Below are positions 16,956 through 25,059 of a stretch of DNA of 34,157 nt, piece by piece; within the stretch, counting starts at the first letter, position 1; each line of letters begins with the position of its first letter. This DNA comes from an uncultured Marmoricola sp. (GTDB lineage: Bacteria > Actinomycetota > Actinomycetes > Propionibacteriales > Nocardioidaceae), in contig NZ_CALTZE010000024.1 in assembly GCF_943913695.1 (NCBI RefSeq), positions 1 to 34,157 of the forward strand, in the 5' to 3' direction. Position numbers and translations under genes: made by a program. Under the pieces are notes generated by a model that was given only the letters and a program-made list of their open reading frames with translations, ran no database searches and had not been told where the DNA came from.

Positions 16956-17990
16956 ATGTCCTCTCGCCATCGCTGGCACCCCGTCGCGCAGCCGCCCGAG
17001 GGACTCATCGCGCCCAGCCGACTCGACGCGACAGGTGATTCCGGGCCCACGAAGAAGCAGGCTGAGAGCCCCTACTGGATCAGGACGAGCCACGGTCTCT
17101 ACGTGCCTTCGCACGCGCCGCGACACCTGGCCGAGCAGCGCATCCTCGAGCAGGCGGCCCGGTTGCCCTCGCACGGCGCCGTCACCGGGTGGGCGGCGTG
17201 CCGGCTGTGGGGCGCGAACTTCTTCGACGGGCTGGGTCGCGACGGCAGCACGCTGTTGCGCGTGCCCTTGAACGTCGGTCCCCAGGGGCACCTGGCCTCG
17301 AGCCCGTGGTCCTACCCCGTGCATCACACGCTGCTGCCACAGGACCGGGCCTGGCGCTATGGCATCCCCACGGTGAGCCCCGAGCGTGCGGCCTACGACG
17401 CGATCCGGTTCGCTCGCGACACTCGATCCCGTCTCGTGGCCGCCGACATGGTCGCGGCCGGTGAGGTGACCTCGCTCGCCCTCGTGGCGGCGTACGCCGC
17501 AGAGCAGCCGCAGCACAGGACACTGGTCCTCCGCACCCTGGCCAGAGCCTCGGAGCACTCGCGCTCGACCCGGGAGACCGAGATGCGCGACATCGCCGAG
17601 CGCGAGGCGGGGTTGACGGACCTGTTGGTGAACCCCGCGATCTACGACCTGGAGGGGCGGCTGCTCGGCATCGTCGACCTGCTCGATGCCACCGCAGGGA
17701 TGGTGATGGAGCTGCAGGGGGCTGATCACCGCAGCTCGGTCCGGCACTCCGCGGACCTGCGTCGCAGCGACGGCCTCACTCGGGTCGGACTCGTGGTGTG
17801 TGAGGTCGTGGGGTTCGAGACGTCCTCGCCGAAGCTCGTCGCTGATCGGATGCGACAGGTGCGGCGTACGGCGCTCTTCCTGCCCGAGACCGAGCGGAAG
17901 TGGGTCGCTGTGCCTCCCGCGGACACCCTGCACGAACGCATCGTGCGTCGCCGAGCCCAGGACGAGCGGTCGGGACCCTCGGCGGGCTGA
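16956..17990 (+). CDS. Putative AbiEi/DUF559-like protein with a nuclease-like C-terminus
   Basis: A 344-residue protein of a type found in several copies in Nocardioides-like genomes, often annotated as hypothetical or as an AbiEi-type antitoxin domain protein. The N-terminus looks like a regulatory winged-helix region (LIAPSRLDATG, then YWIRTSHGLYVPSH). The C-terminal part has the spacing GIVDLLDATAG, then MVMELQGADHRS, which recalls PD-(D/E)xK/Vsr-like DUF559 nucleases, though the usual E-x-D/K is E-x-Q here, so activity is uncertain. The open frame extends upstream to 16836, but that stretch overlaps the left inverted repeat, so the ATG at 16956 is preferred. No partner toxin is visible. 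Family assignment is tentative. Confidence 0.65.
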   Translation: MSSRHRWHPVAQPPEGLIAPSRLDATGDSGPTKKQAESPYWIRTSHGLYVPSHAPRHLAEQRILEQAARLPSHGAVTGWAACRLWGANFFDGLGRDGSTLLRVPLNVGPQGHLASSPWSYPVHHTLLPQDRAWRYGIPTVSPERAAYDAIRFARDTRSRLVAADMVAAGEVTSLALVAAYAAEQPQHRTLVLRTLARASEHSRSTRETEMRDIAEREAGLTDLLVNPAIYDLEGRLLGIVDLLDATAGMVMELQGADHRSSVRHSADLRRSDGLTRVGLVVCEVVGFETSSPKLVADRMRQVRRTALFLPETERKWVAVPPADTLHERIVRRRAQDERSGPSAG

Positions 17991-18016
17991 GTGTCCGAGG
18001 TCGGGCGCCTGAGCAC

Positions 18017-18104
18017 GGTTTCCGACCGAACGGCTCCTTGCCCCCGGCGTGTCCCGGGGCGGTTCAGTCGAAAACCCGTCGGTGGGGGCTTTTCGTTCGA
18101 AAAG
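18017..18104 (-). repeat. Right copy of the inverted repeat pair
   Basis: It holds the 37-nt block at 18017-18053, 35 nt of intervening sequence, and the hairpin CTTTTCGTTCGAAAAG (18089-18104). The hairpin extends to a 12-bp stem with GGGGG and CCCCC flanks (18084-18109), so it may also terminate transcription in both directions between the two converging genes. The left copy is at 16797-16855 in opposite orientation. Confidence 0.8.
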
Positions 18105-18125
18105 CCCCCCGGAGCCGGGCGCCCC

Positions 18126-18701
18126 TCAGCCCCGCTCGCCGCCAGGCACCCAGAGCACGTCGCCCTGGGCGCGGTTGGCGTGGCGGGCGAGGATGAACAG
18201 CAGGTCGGAGAGCCGGTTGAGGTAGGTCAGCGCGAGCTTGTTCATCTCGGCGGAGTGGACCTCCCAGGCGGCCCAGGCGGCGCGCTCGGCGCGGCGGCAC
18301 ACGGTGCGGGCGACGTGGAGGTGGGCGGCACCGGGGGTGCCGCCGTTGAGGATGAACGACCGCAGCTTGGGCAGCTGCTCGTTGTAGTCGTCGCACCAGG
18401 CCTCGAGCCGGTCGACGTAGTCCTGCTCGATGCGCAGCGGGGGAAACTCCGGGTCGGGCACGACGGGGGTGCACAGGTCGGCGCCGACGTCGAAGAGGTC
18501 GTTCTGCACGTGGGTCAGCACTCGTTTGACGTCGTCCTCCAGGCCCCCGGTCGCCAGGGCCACGCCGAGCAGGGCGTTGGTCTCGTCGACGTCGGCGTAG
18601 GCCCGCAGCCGCAGGTCGTTCTTGGTGGTTTCGCTCATGTCGCCCAGCCGGGTGCGGCCGCCGTCGCCGGTGCGGGTGTAGATCCGCGTCAGGTTCACCA
18701 T
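18126..18701 (-). CDS. Cob(I)alamin adenosyltransferase, PduO type
   Basis: A 191-residue enzyme that transfers adenosyl from ATP to cob(I)alamin, making coenzyme B12 for mutases. PduO-family motifs are present: the ATP-binding TRTGDGGRTRLGD at the N-terminus, the FILNGGTPGAAHLHVARTVCRRAER region with its Arg residues, and NRLSDLLFILAR near the C-terminus. Its position before murA on the opposite strand matches Rv1314c. The AdoCbl-dependent mutase at 21388 is the likely local beneficiary. It converges with the gene at 16956-17990 across the palindromic repeat. Confidence 0.95.
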   Translation of the reverse strand: MVNLTRIYTRTGDGGRTRLGDMSETTKNDLRLRAYADVDETNALLGVALATGGLEDDVKRVLTHVQNDLFDVGADLCTPVVPDPEFPPLRIEQDYVDRLEAWCDDYNEQLPKLRSFILNGGTPGAAHLHVARTVCRRAERAAWAAWEVHSAEMNKLALTYLNRLSDLLFILARHANRAQGDVLWVPGGERG

Positions 18702-18845
18702 GCCGCTCAGCCTAGGGCGCGCGGCCTCGGCGGTTCGGCCACGCCGATATGTGTCGGTCTGTCACTGTGAGCAACGTCGCCACCTGGCCGCTCGGCCAGT
18801 GGGTACCTCTCCATCTGGGTAGGGAGTCACGGAGGAGGTCGTCCC

Positions 18846-18980
18846 ATGAGCTGTGAGCACTGCCCGCACGAGTGGCACGGGCTGCGCTGCGCGCACGAGG
18901 CCGTCGTACGCCGGGGCTGGTCGCTGACCCGCGAGGTCTGCGCCTGTCCCCACTCCGAGCTGGGAGACCTGGCAGGCTGA
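18846..18980 (+). CDS. 44-residue Cys/His-rich small protein
   Basis: A short open frame with an excellent ribosome-binding site (GGAGGAGGT, 18831-18839, 6 nt before the ATG). The product begins MSCEHCPHEWHGLRCAHEA and ends CACPHSELGDLAG. Cys at 3, 6, 15, 32 and 34 and His at 5, 8, 11, 17 and 36 suggest a small zinc- or other metal-binding fold. It ends 4 nt before the next gene, so the two are probably co-transcribed. A CTGGCCG/CGGCCAG inverted repeat (18784-18799) lies in the leader. Function unknown. Confidence 0.7.
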   Translation: MSCEHCPHEWHGLRCAHEAVVRRGWSLTREVCACPHSELGDLAG

Positions 18981-18984
18981 CACC

Positions 18985-19530
18985 GTGCCGGTGACCGAGG
19001 AGCTGGGGCAGGCCCGGCGGATCCTGCTCCACGGCGTCACCGGGTCCGGCAAGTCGACGCTGGGGCTGGCGCTGTCCGAGCGGCTCGGGTTGCCCTTCGT
19101 CGACATGGACCACCTCAACTGGCGACCGGGGTGGACCGAGGTGCCGCACGACGAACTGGCCGCCACCGTCGAGGAGCTGGCCGCCGGGGAGGAGTGGGTC
19201 TTCGACACGGCCTACTCCCGGGTCCGCGACGTGGTGCTGGCCCGGGCGCAGGTGGTGATCGCCCTGGACTACCCACGCCACGTCTCGCTGTTGCGCCTGC
19301 TGCGGCGTACGGCGCGCCGCGTCGTGACACGCGAGCGCGTCTGCCACGACAACGTGGAGACCCTGGGTCGAGCGCTGGGACCCGACTCCATCCTGCGGTG
19401 GCACCAGCAGGCACTGCCGCGCAAGCGGGCGGCCACCCGGGCCATGTGCGCGGCCTCGGATGGGCCGCCCGTGCTGGTGCTGCGGCGCCCGCGCGACGCC
19501 GAGCGGCTGCTCGCTAGTCTCACGACGTGA
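18985..19530 (+). CDS. P-loop NTPase, adenylate-kinase-like (FlaR/topology-modulation type)
   Basis: A 181-residue protein with Walker A GVTGSGKST near the N-terminus, FVDMDHLNWRPGW, an FDTAYSRVRD segment and a basic RLLRRTARRV region. This is the layout of the small adenylate-kinase-like or FlaR-type P-loop proteins of unknown substrate. It starts at GTG 4 nt after the small Cys/His-rich gene and ends in a GTGA overlap with murA, so the three form one transcription unit. Its biochemical role cannot be read from sequence. Confidence 0.8.
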   Translation: MPVTEELGQARRILLHGVTGSGKSTLGLALSERLGLPFVDMDHLNWRPGWTEVPHDELAATVEELAAGEEWVFDTAYSRVRDVVLARAQVVIALDYPRHVSLLRLLRRTARRVVTRERVCHDNVETLGRALGPDSILRWHQQALPRKRAATRAMCAASDGPPVLVLRRPRDAERLLASLTT

Positions 19531-20840
19531 GCGGCTTCGAGGTGGTCTCCGAGGGACCCTTCACCCGACCGCTGCACGGCACGGTGCACGTGGGCGGGGC
19601 CAAGAACTCCGCGCTCAAGCTGATGGCCGCGGCGCTGCTCGCGCCCGGCCACAGTGTGGTGCACAACGTGCCGCACATCCTCGACGTGGTCGTGATGGGC
19701 GAGCTGCTGACCCAGCTGGGCTGCCGCGTGGAGATCGGCTTCCCCGACGACGTCGACGCGACGGCCGGCTCCGGGTCGGGTCGCGTCGACATCGAGGTGC
19801 CCGAGGAGCTGGGTCATAAAGCGCCCTACCACCTCGTACGCCGGCTGCGCGCGTCGATCGCGGTGCTCGGGCCGCTGACCGCCCGCTGCGGGCGCGCCAG
19901 CGTCGCGCTGCCCGGGGGCGACGCCATCGGGTCACGGGGCCTCGACATGCACATGCGCGGCCTGAGCGAGCTCGGCGCGCAGGTGCGCATCGAGCACGGG
20001 CAGGTGGTCACGGAGGTCGGCCCGGGGGGTCTGCGGGGCGCGTCGCTGGCGCTCGACTTCCCCTCGGTCGGCGCGACGGAGAACCTGCTCATGGCCGCCG
20101 TGCTCGCCGAGGGCCACACGGTCATCGACAACGTCGCACGCGAGCCCGAGATCGTCGACCTGTGCGAGATGCTGGTGGCGATGGGCGCCCGCATCGAGGG
20201 CGTCTCGAGCTCGACGCTCGAGGTCGAGGGTGTACGCCGGCTGCACCCTGTGGAGCACCGCACCGTCACCGACCGGATCGTCACCGGCACCTGGGTCTTC
20301 GCGACCGCGATCGCCGGGGGCCGGCTGTGCGTGGCCGGCGGCCGCGCGCACCACCTCGAGCTGGTGCTCGACAAGCTCAGCAGCGCCGGGCTCGACGTCG
20401 AGGCCTCCGACGACGGCGTCGCGGTGGCGTGCGAGCGCCGGCTGGCGGCGGTCGACGTGGCGACGCTGCCCTACCCGGGCTTCCCGACCGACCTGCAGCC
20501 CTTCGCGATGGCGCTCGCCGCGGTCTCCGAGGGCACCGCGATGATCACGGAAAACGTCTTCGAGGCCCGTTTCATGTTCGCCCAGGAGCTGGCGCGGCTC
20601 GGGGCCGACCTGCGCACCGACGGCCACCACGCGGTGGTGCGCGGGGTGCCGGTGCTCTCCGGGGCGCCCGTGGTGGCGCACGACATCCGCGCCGGAGCCG
20701 CCCTGGTGCTGGCCGGCATGGCGGCGCAGGGCCGCACGCTGGTGGGCGAGGGCCACCACGTCGACCGCGGCTATCCCTGGTTCGCCGAGACGCTCGCCGG
20801 CGTGGGAGCCGACGTACGCCGCGTGGCCGAGGTGCCCTAG
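19527..20840 (+). CDS. murA: UDP-N-acetylglucosamine 1-carboxyvinyltransferase (MurA), Asp-type active site
   Basis: A 437-residue EPSP-synthase-fold enzyme for the first committed step of peptidoglycan synthesis: PEP plus UDP-GlcNAc to enolpyruvyl-UDP-GlcNAc. K26 in GGAKNSALK, the catalytic loop LPGGDAIGSRGLDMH, the active-site Asp in FPTDLQPF and the Arg in HDIRAGAAL are all present. At the loop position that is Cys115 in E. coli, the codon at 19920-19922 is GAC (D132). This is the Cys-to-Asp form known from mycobacteria and chlamydia that fosfomycin cannot alkylate. The GTG start overlaps the preceding stop. Confidence 0.97.
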   Translation: MSGFEVVSEGPFTRPLHGTVHVGGAKNSALKLMAAALLAPGHSVVHNVPHILDVVVMGELLTQLGCRVEIGFPDDVDATAGSGSGRVDIEVPEELGHKAPYHLVRRLRASIAVLGPLTARCGRASVALPGGDAIGSRGLDMHMRGLSELGAQVRIEHGQVVTEVGPGGLRGASLALDFPSVGATENLLMAAVLAEGHTVIDNVAREPEIVDLCEMLVAMGARIEGVSSSTLEVEGVRRLHPVEHRTVTDRIVTGTWVFATAIAGGRLCVAGGRAHHLELVLDKLSSAGLDVEASDDGVAVACERRLAAVDVATLPYPGFPTDLQPFAMALAAVSEGTAMITENVFEARFMFAQELARLGADLRTDGHHAVVRGVPVLSGAPVVAHDIRAGAALVLAGMAAQGRTLVGEGHHVDRGYPWFAETLAGVGADVRRVAEVP

Positions 20841-20935
20841 AGGCCGAGAACGGTTGCAGTTTCGCCACGACTGCGGAAAGTCGCGCGCCATCGGGGCCCT
20901 CGGGGTGGTACCCATGAGGGACAGGGGTGGGGCCG

Positions 20936-21289
20936 ATGCAGTTCTCGTATGACGGAGATGTCCTGGTGGTCCAGGGCGTGCTCGATGTGCGCTGCACCGC
21001 CGAGCTGCGCGAGCGCCTCTACGAGCTCATTGACCGTGCTGAAGGCACGGTCGTGGTCGACATCACCGCGGTCGAGTCGGTCGACATGACCTCCCTGAAG
21101 CTGCTGGCCGTGGCCAACCGCGTCGCGGGCCGCCGGGGCGGCCGGGTGGTGCTGCGTGGCGCCAGCATCGGCGTACGCCGGCTGCTGCACCTGACCCACC
21201 TCCGCTCGGTGCTGCCGCTGGAGCCTCGCGAGCGCCCCGAGGCGCCGACGGCACACGACGCCGAGGTCGTGCCGCCCACCGCAGTGTGA
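20936..21289 (+). CDS. STAS-domain protein (anti-sigma factor antagonist-like)
   Basis: A 117-residue STAS fold (FSYDGDVLVVQGVLDVRC, VVVDITAVESVDMTSLKLLAVANRVA, RVVLRGAS), related to SpoIIAA/RsbV-type antagonists. At the phosphorylation loop the usual D-S-(S/T)-G reads D-M-T-S, so the canonical Ser is Met; only Thr or Ser at the next two positions could be phosphorylated. The C-terminal 25 residues are a disordered tail. The ATG at 20936 is chosen after the purine-rich AGGGGTGGGG; a GTG at 20927 is in frame. No kinase or sigma factor is adjacent. Confidence 0.82.
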   Translation: MQFSYDGDVLVVQGVLDVRCTAELRERLYELIDRAEGTVVVDITAVESVDMTSLKLLAVANRVAGRRGGRVVLRGASIGVRRLLHLTHLRSVLPLEPRERPEAPTAHDAEVVPPTAV

Positions 21290-21336
21290 GAACGCCGGGT
21301 ATGAGATGGGCCGGTGTGAGATGTGCCGGGTGTGAC
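21285..21336. repeat. Four phased TGTGAG-like hexamers before the mutase gene
   Basis: TGTGAG (21285-21290), TATGAG (21300-21305), TGTGAG (21315-21320) and TGTGAC (21331-21336) are spaced 15, 15 and 16 nt apart. Most of this lies in the tandem unit GCCGGGTATGAGATG and its variants. The first hexamer overlaps the STAS stop codon and the last ends 51 nt before the mutase ATG. It could be a multi-site operator or simple tandem duplication. Confidence 0.55.
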
Positions 21337-21387
21337 GCAGACGACATCGCCATACCGCGTCCGGTGAATGCGCCCTAACCTCGGGCC

Positions 21388-23445
21388 ATGACTGAGCACA
21401 GCGCGAGCGCGGCGGGCGGCCAGGCGGACTCGGCGGGCCGGGAGACCCGCCGGGTCAAGGACCGTCCGTGGGTGATGCGGACCTACGCCGGCCACTCCTC
21501 GGCCGCGGAGTCCAACAAGCTCTACCGCACCAACCTCTCCAAGGGGCAGACCGGGCTCTCGGTCGCCTTCGACCTGCCCACGCAGACCGGCTACGACCCC
21601 ACCTCACCGCTCGCGCGCGGCGAGGTGGGCAAGGTGGGGGTGCCGGTGCCGCACCTGGGCGAGATGCGGCGGCTCTTCGAGGACATCCCGCTGACCGAGA
21701 TGAACACCTCGATGACCATCAACGCCCCGGCGATGTGGCTGCTCGCGCTCTACCAGGTGGTCGCCGAGGAGCAGAACCCCGACCTGGACCCGCACGAGGT
21801 CGCGGGACGCCTGGCCGGCACCACGCAGAACGACATCATCAAGGAGTACCTCTCCCGCGGCACCTACGTCTTCCCGCCGGAGCACTCGCTGCGGCTGATC
21901 GCCGACGTCATCTGCTACACCGTCCACGAGATCCCGAAGTGGAACCCGATCAACATCTGCAGCTACCACCTCCAGGAGGCCGGCGCGACGCCGACCCAGG
22001 AGCTGGCCTACGCGCTGTGCACCGCCATCGCCGTGCTCGACCGGGTCAAGGACTCCGGTCAGGTCTCCGAGGACGACTTCGAGAAGGTCGTCGGCCGGAT
22101 CTCCTTCTTCGTCAACTCCGGCGTGCGCTTCGTGGAGGAGATGTGCAAGATGCGCGCCTTCGTGCAGCTGTGGGACGAGATCACCCGCGAGCGCTACGGC
22201 GTGCAGGACGAGAAGATGCGCCGCTTCCGCTACGGCGTGCAGGTCAACTCGCTGGGCCTGACCGAGGCCCAGCCGGAGAACAACGTGCAGCGCATCGTGC
22301 TGGAGATGCTGGGCGTGACGCTCTCCAAGGGCGCCCGGGCGCGCGCGGTGCAGCTGCCGGCGTGGAACGAGGCCCTCGGGCTCCCGCGCCCGTGGGACCA
22401 GCAGTGGTCGCTGCGGCTGCAGCAGGTGCTGGCCTTCGAGTCCGACCTGCTGGAGTACGACGACCTCTTCGACGGCTCGCACGTGGTCGAGGCGGAGGTG
22501 GCGCGGCTGGTCGCGGACGCGCGGGCTGAGATCGACCGCGTGCAGGCGATGGGTGGGGCGATCGCGGCGGTGGAGTCGGGCTACATGAAGCAGGAGCTCG
22601 TCAGCAGCCACGCCGCCCGCCGAGCCCGGATCGAGAACGGCGAGGAGGTGGTCGTGGGCGTCAACCGCTACGAGACCACCGAGCCCTCGCCGCTGACCTC
22701 CGACCTCGACGGCGCGATCCAGACCGCCGACCCCGAGGCCGAGCGCGCGGCCATCGCGGGCCTGCAGGAGTGGCTGGAGCAGCGCGACCAGGCCGAGGTC
22801 GACGCCGCCCTCACCGAGCTCGCCCGCGCGGCCAAGACCGACGACAACCTGATGCCGGCCACGCTGGTGGCCGCACGGGCCGGCGCGACCACCGGTGAGT
22901 GGGCCGGCACCCTGCGCGAGGTCTTCGGCGAGTTCCGCGCCCCCACCGGGGTCTCCGGGGCGGTCGGCGTCGCCGAGGCGGGCGAGGAGCTGACTGCGGT
23001 GCGCGAGCAGGTGCGGCGTACGGGCGAGGAGCTGGGAGGCCGGCTGCGCCTGCTGGTGGGCAAGCCGGGGCTCGACGGTCACTCCAACGGCGCCGAGCAG
23101 GTCGCGGTGCGCGCGCGCGACGCCGGGTTCGAGGTCGTCTACCAGGGGATCCGGCTCACCCCCGAGCAGATCGTGGCGGCGGCCGTCGCCGAAGACGTGC
23201 ACTGCGTGGGTCTCTCGATCCTCTCCGGCTCCCACATGGAGCTGGTGCCGGACGTGCTCGAGGCGATGCGCGCGGCCGGACTGGAGGACGTGCCGGTGAT
23301 CGTCGGCGGGATAATCCCCGATCGCGACGCCCGCGCGCTCAAGGAGCTGGGTGTGGCCCAGGTCTTCACGCCCAAGGACTTCAGCCTGACCCAGGCGATG
23401 GCCGGCATCGTGGAGGCGATCCGCGCCGCGCACGAACTGGTCTAG
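21388..23445 (+). CDS. Ethylmalonyl-CoA mutase / MeaA-like AdoCbl-dependent acyl-CoA mutase
   Basis: A 685-residue single-chain coenzyme-B12 mutase. The TIM-barrel domain opens with RTYAGHSSAAESNKLYRTNL and GQTGLSVAFDLPTQTGYD. This matches MeaA/ethylmalonyl-CoA mutase rather than methylmalonyl-CoA mutase, which usually has a PTHRGYDSD-type segment. The C-terminal B12 domain has the cobalt-ligand motif DGHSNGAEQ (23074 onward), SILSGSHMELV and VIVGGIIPD. The predicted reaction is ethylmalonyl-CoA to methylsuccinyl-CoA in the ethylmalonyl-CoA pathway; the closely related MeaA activity in streptomycetes is the alternative. No crotonyl-CoA carboxylase/reductase is in the window. The PduO adenosyltransferase 2.7 kb upstream can supply its cofactor. 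Confidence 0.87.
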   Translation: MTEHSASAAGGQADSAGRETRRVKDRPWVMRTYAGHSSAAESNKLYRTNLSKGQTGLSVAFDLPTQTGYDPTSPLARGEVGKVGVPVPHLGEMRRLFEDIPLTEMNTSMTINAPAMWLLALYQVVAEEQNPDLDPHEVAGRLAGTTQNDIIKEYLSRGTYVFPPEHSLRLIADVICYTVHEIPKWNPINICSYHLQEAGATPTQELAYALCTAIAVLDRVKDSGQVSEDDFEKVVGRISFFVNSGVRFVEEMCKMRAFVQLWDEITRERYGVQDEKMRRFRYGVQVNSLGLTEAQPENNVQRIVLEMLGVTLSKGARARAVQLPAWNEALGLPRPWDQQWSLRLQQVLAFESDLLEYDDLFDGSHVVEAEVARLVADARAEIDRVQAMGGAIAAVESGYMKQELVSSHAARRARIENGEEVVVGVNRYETTEPSPLTSDLDGAIQTADPEAERAAIAGLQEWLEQRDQAEVDAALTELARAAKTDDNLMPATLVAARAGATTGEWAGTLREVFGEFRAPTGVSGAVGVAEAGEELTAVREQVRRTGEELGGRLRLLVGKPGLDGHSNGAEQVAVRARDAGFEVVYQGIRLTPEQIVAAAVAEDVHCVGLSILSGSHMELVPDVLEAMRAAGLEDVPVIVGGIIPDRDARALKELGVAQVFTPKDFSLTQAMAGIVEAIRAAHELV

Positions 23446-23582
23446 TGGCGGGCTAGTCAAACCGGACACGTGGCGGGGGAACGCACGCACCCGGACTGGC
23501 TGTCGTCGTACTGTGCGTGTGGCTATCGCGGGAGACGAGGGTCGACCTGCTCGGGCGAGACGGAAGCAGACAGCACACCCCC

Positions 23583-25037
23583 ATGCTGACAGCGCACGAC
23601 GACAGACCGTGGGCGCACGACGCGCTCACGGCGCGCGTGCACGCCGCGCCCGAGGCGACCGTGCTGTGCGACCTCGACGGGTCGGTGCAGCTGGCCAACG
23701 ACGCTGCGGGCGAGCTCGTCGGACGGCCCGCCTCGGACCTGCTCGGCATGTCCGTGACCGACTTCGGCCGGGAGACCATGCACGACCTGCAGCGCAGTGC
23801 GCTGGAGTCGGTGGTGGTCAACGACGTCGAGGTGACCGTGCGCCAGTGCCAGGTGCTGCGCTCCGACGGCACCCGGGTGCTGCTCGACCTCACCATCGGT
23901 CCGGTGCAGACCGAGTCCGGCCCGATGATCAGCGTGCAGATGCGCGACGCGGGGGAGCGGCAGCAGGAGACCAAGCTCTTCCGGGGGCTGCTCGAGGCCG
24001 CGCCTGACGCGATGGTGATCGTCGACCGCGCCGGCACGATCAGCCTGGTCAACGCCCAGGCCGAGCAGATGTTCGGCTACGAGCGCGCCGAGCTGATCGG
24101 CCAGACCGTCGAGATCCTGGTGCCCGACCGCTACTCCGGGATGCACATGGCGTTTCGCCAGGGCTACGTCAGCGAGCCCCGCACCCGCCCGATGGGCCTG
24201 GCGGGCGACCTGCGCGCGCGCCGCAAGGACGGCTCCGAGCTGCCGGTGGAGATCACGCTCTCGCCGCTGCAGACCGACGAGGGCCTGCTCGTGCTGGCGG
24301 CGGTGCGCGACATCACCGAGCGCAAGCGGATGCAGGAGGAGACCGACCGGGTCAAGGACGAGTTCTTCGCCACCGTCTCCCACGAGCTGCGCACCCCGCT
24401 GACCTCGATGATCGGCTACGGCGAGCTGATGACCGACCTGGAGGAGCTGAGCCCGCAGGGGCGCAGGTTCCTCTCCGTCATCATGCGCAGCGCCGAGCGT
24501 GAGCTCCGGCTGGTCGACGACCTGCTGACGCTGGTGGCGATCGAGGAGTCGGGGCTGGCGATCCGCTCGGCCGAGATCGACCTGGAGCGGGTGGTGCGCG
24601 ACGCCGTCGAGGCGGGCCGGCCGCGCGCCGAGGAGGCACAGCTCTCGCTCTCGCTCGAGACGCCCGGCTACGCCGTCGCGATGTACGGCGACCGCGACCG
24701 GCTCGGCCAGGCGATGGACAACCTGCTCTCCAACGCGATCAAGTTCACCCCCGCCGGAGGCCGGGTGCGCGTGGTGCTCCGCCACGACGGAGCCCGAGCC
24801 GAGATCGACGTCGTCGACACCGGTGAGGGCATCGGCGACGAGGACCCCCAGCAGCTCTTCGAGCGGCTCTTCCGCGCGCAGTCGGCCGTCGCGCAGCAGA
24901 CGCCCGGGGCGGGTCTCGGCCTCACCATCGCGCTGGCGATCGTCGAGGCGCACGCCGGCACCATCGAGGTCGTGGAGAGCGGCGCCGGGGGCACCACCTT
25001 CCGCATGACCTTCCCGCTGCGGCGTACCGAGGGCTGA
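23583..25037 (+). CDS. Soluble double-PAS histidine kinase
   Basis: A 484-residue kinase without membrane segments. PAS 1 covers about residues 12-115 (AAPEATVLCDLDGSVQLANDAA) and PAS 2 about 130-250 (AAPDAMVIVDRAGTISLVNAQAE, ending in VRDITERKRMQEE). The HisKA domain has His267 in TVSHELRTPLTSM, and the ATPase has the N-box DNLLSNAIKF, G1 DTGEGIGD and G2 GAGLGL. A cytoplasmic signal such as redox state or a small ligand is expected. No response regulator is adjacent, so it is an orphan here. The ATG at 23583 is preferred; a GTG at 23517 would add 22 residues, and neither has a clear ribosome-binding site. Confidence 0.88.
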   Translation: MLTAHDDRPWAHDALTARVHAAPEATVLCDLDGSVQLANDAAGELVGRPASDLLGMSVTDFGRETMHDLQRSALESVVVNDVEVTVRQCQVLRSDGTRVLLDLTIGPVQTESGPMISVQMRDAGERQQETKLFRGLLEAAPDAMVIVDRAGTISLVNAQAEQMFGYERAELIGQTVEILVPDRYSGMHMAFRQGYVSEPRTRPMGLAGDLRARRKDGSELPVEITLSPLQTDEGLLVLAAVRDITERKRMQEETDRVKDEFFATVSHELRTPLTSMIGYGELMTDLEELSPQGRRFLSVIMRSAERELRLVDDLLTLVAIEESGLAIRSAEIDLERVVRDAVEAGRPRAEEAQLSLSLETPGYAVAMYGDRDRLGQAMDNLLSNAIKFTPAGGRVRVVLRHDGARAEIDVVDTGEGIGDEDPQQLFERLFRAQSAVAQQTPGAGLGLTIALAIVEAHAGTIEVVESGAGGTTFRMTFPLRRTEG

Positions 25038-25059
25038 GTCGCCCCGGCGGTTGCCCGCG

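Noticed and set aside
18702..18845. Possible cobalamin riboswitch near the adenosyltransferase, and likewise at 21290-21387 near the mutase
   Set aside because: No B12-box-like core and no room for the usual roughly 200-nt aptamer; only short repeats are visible.
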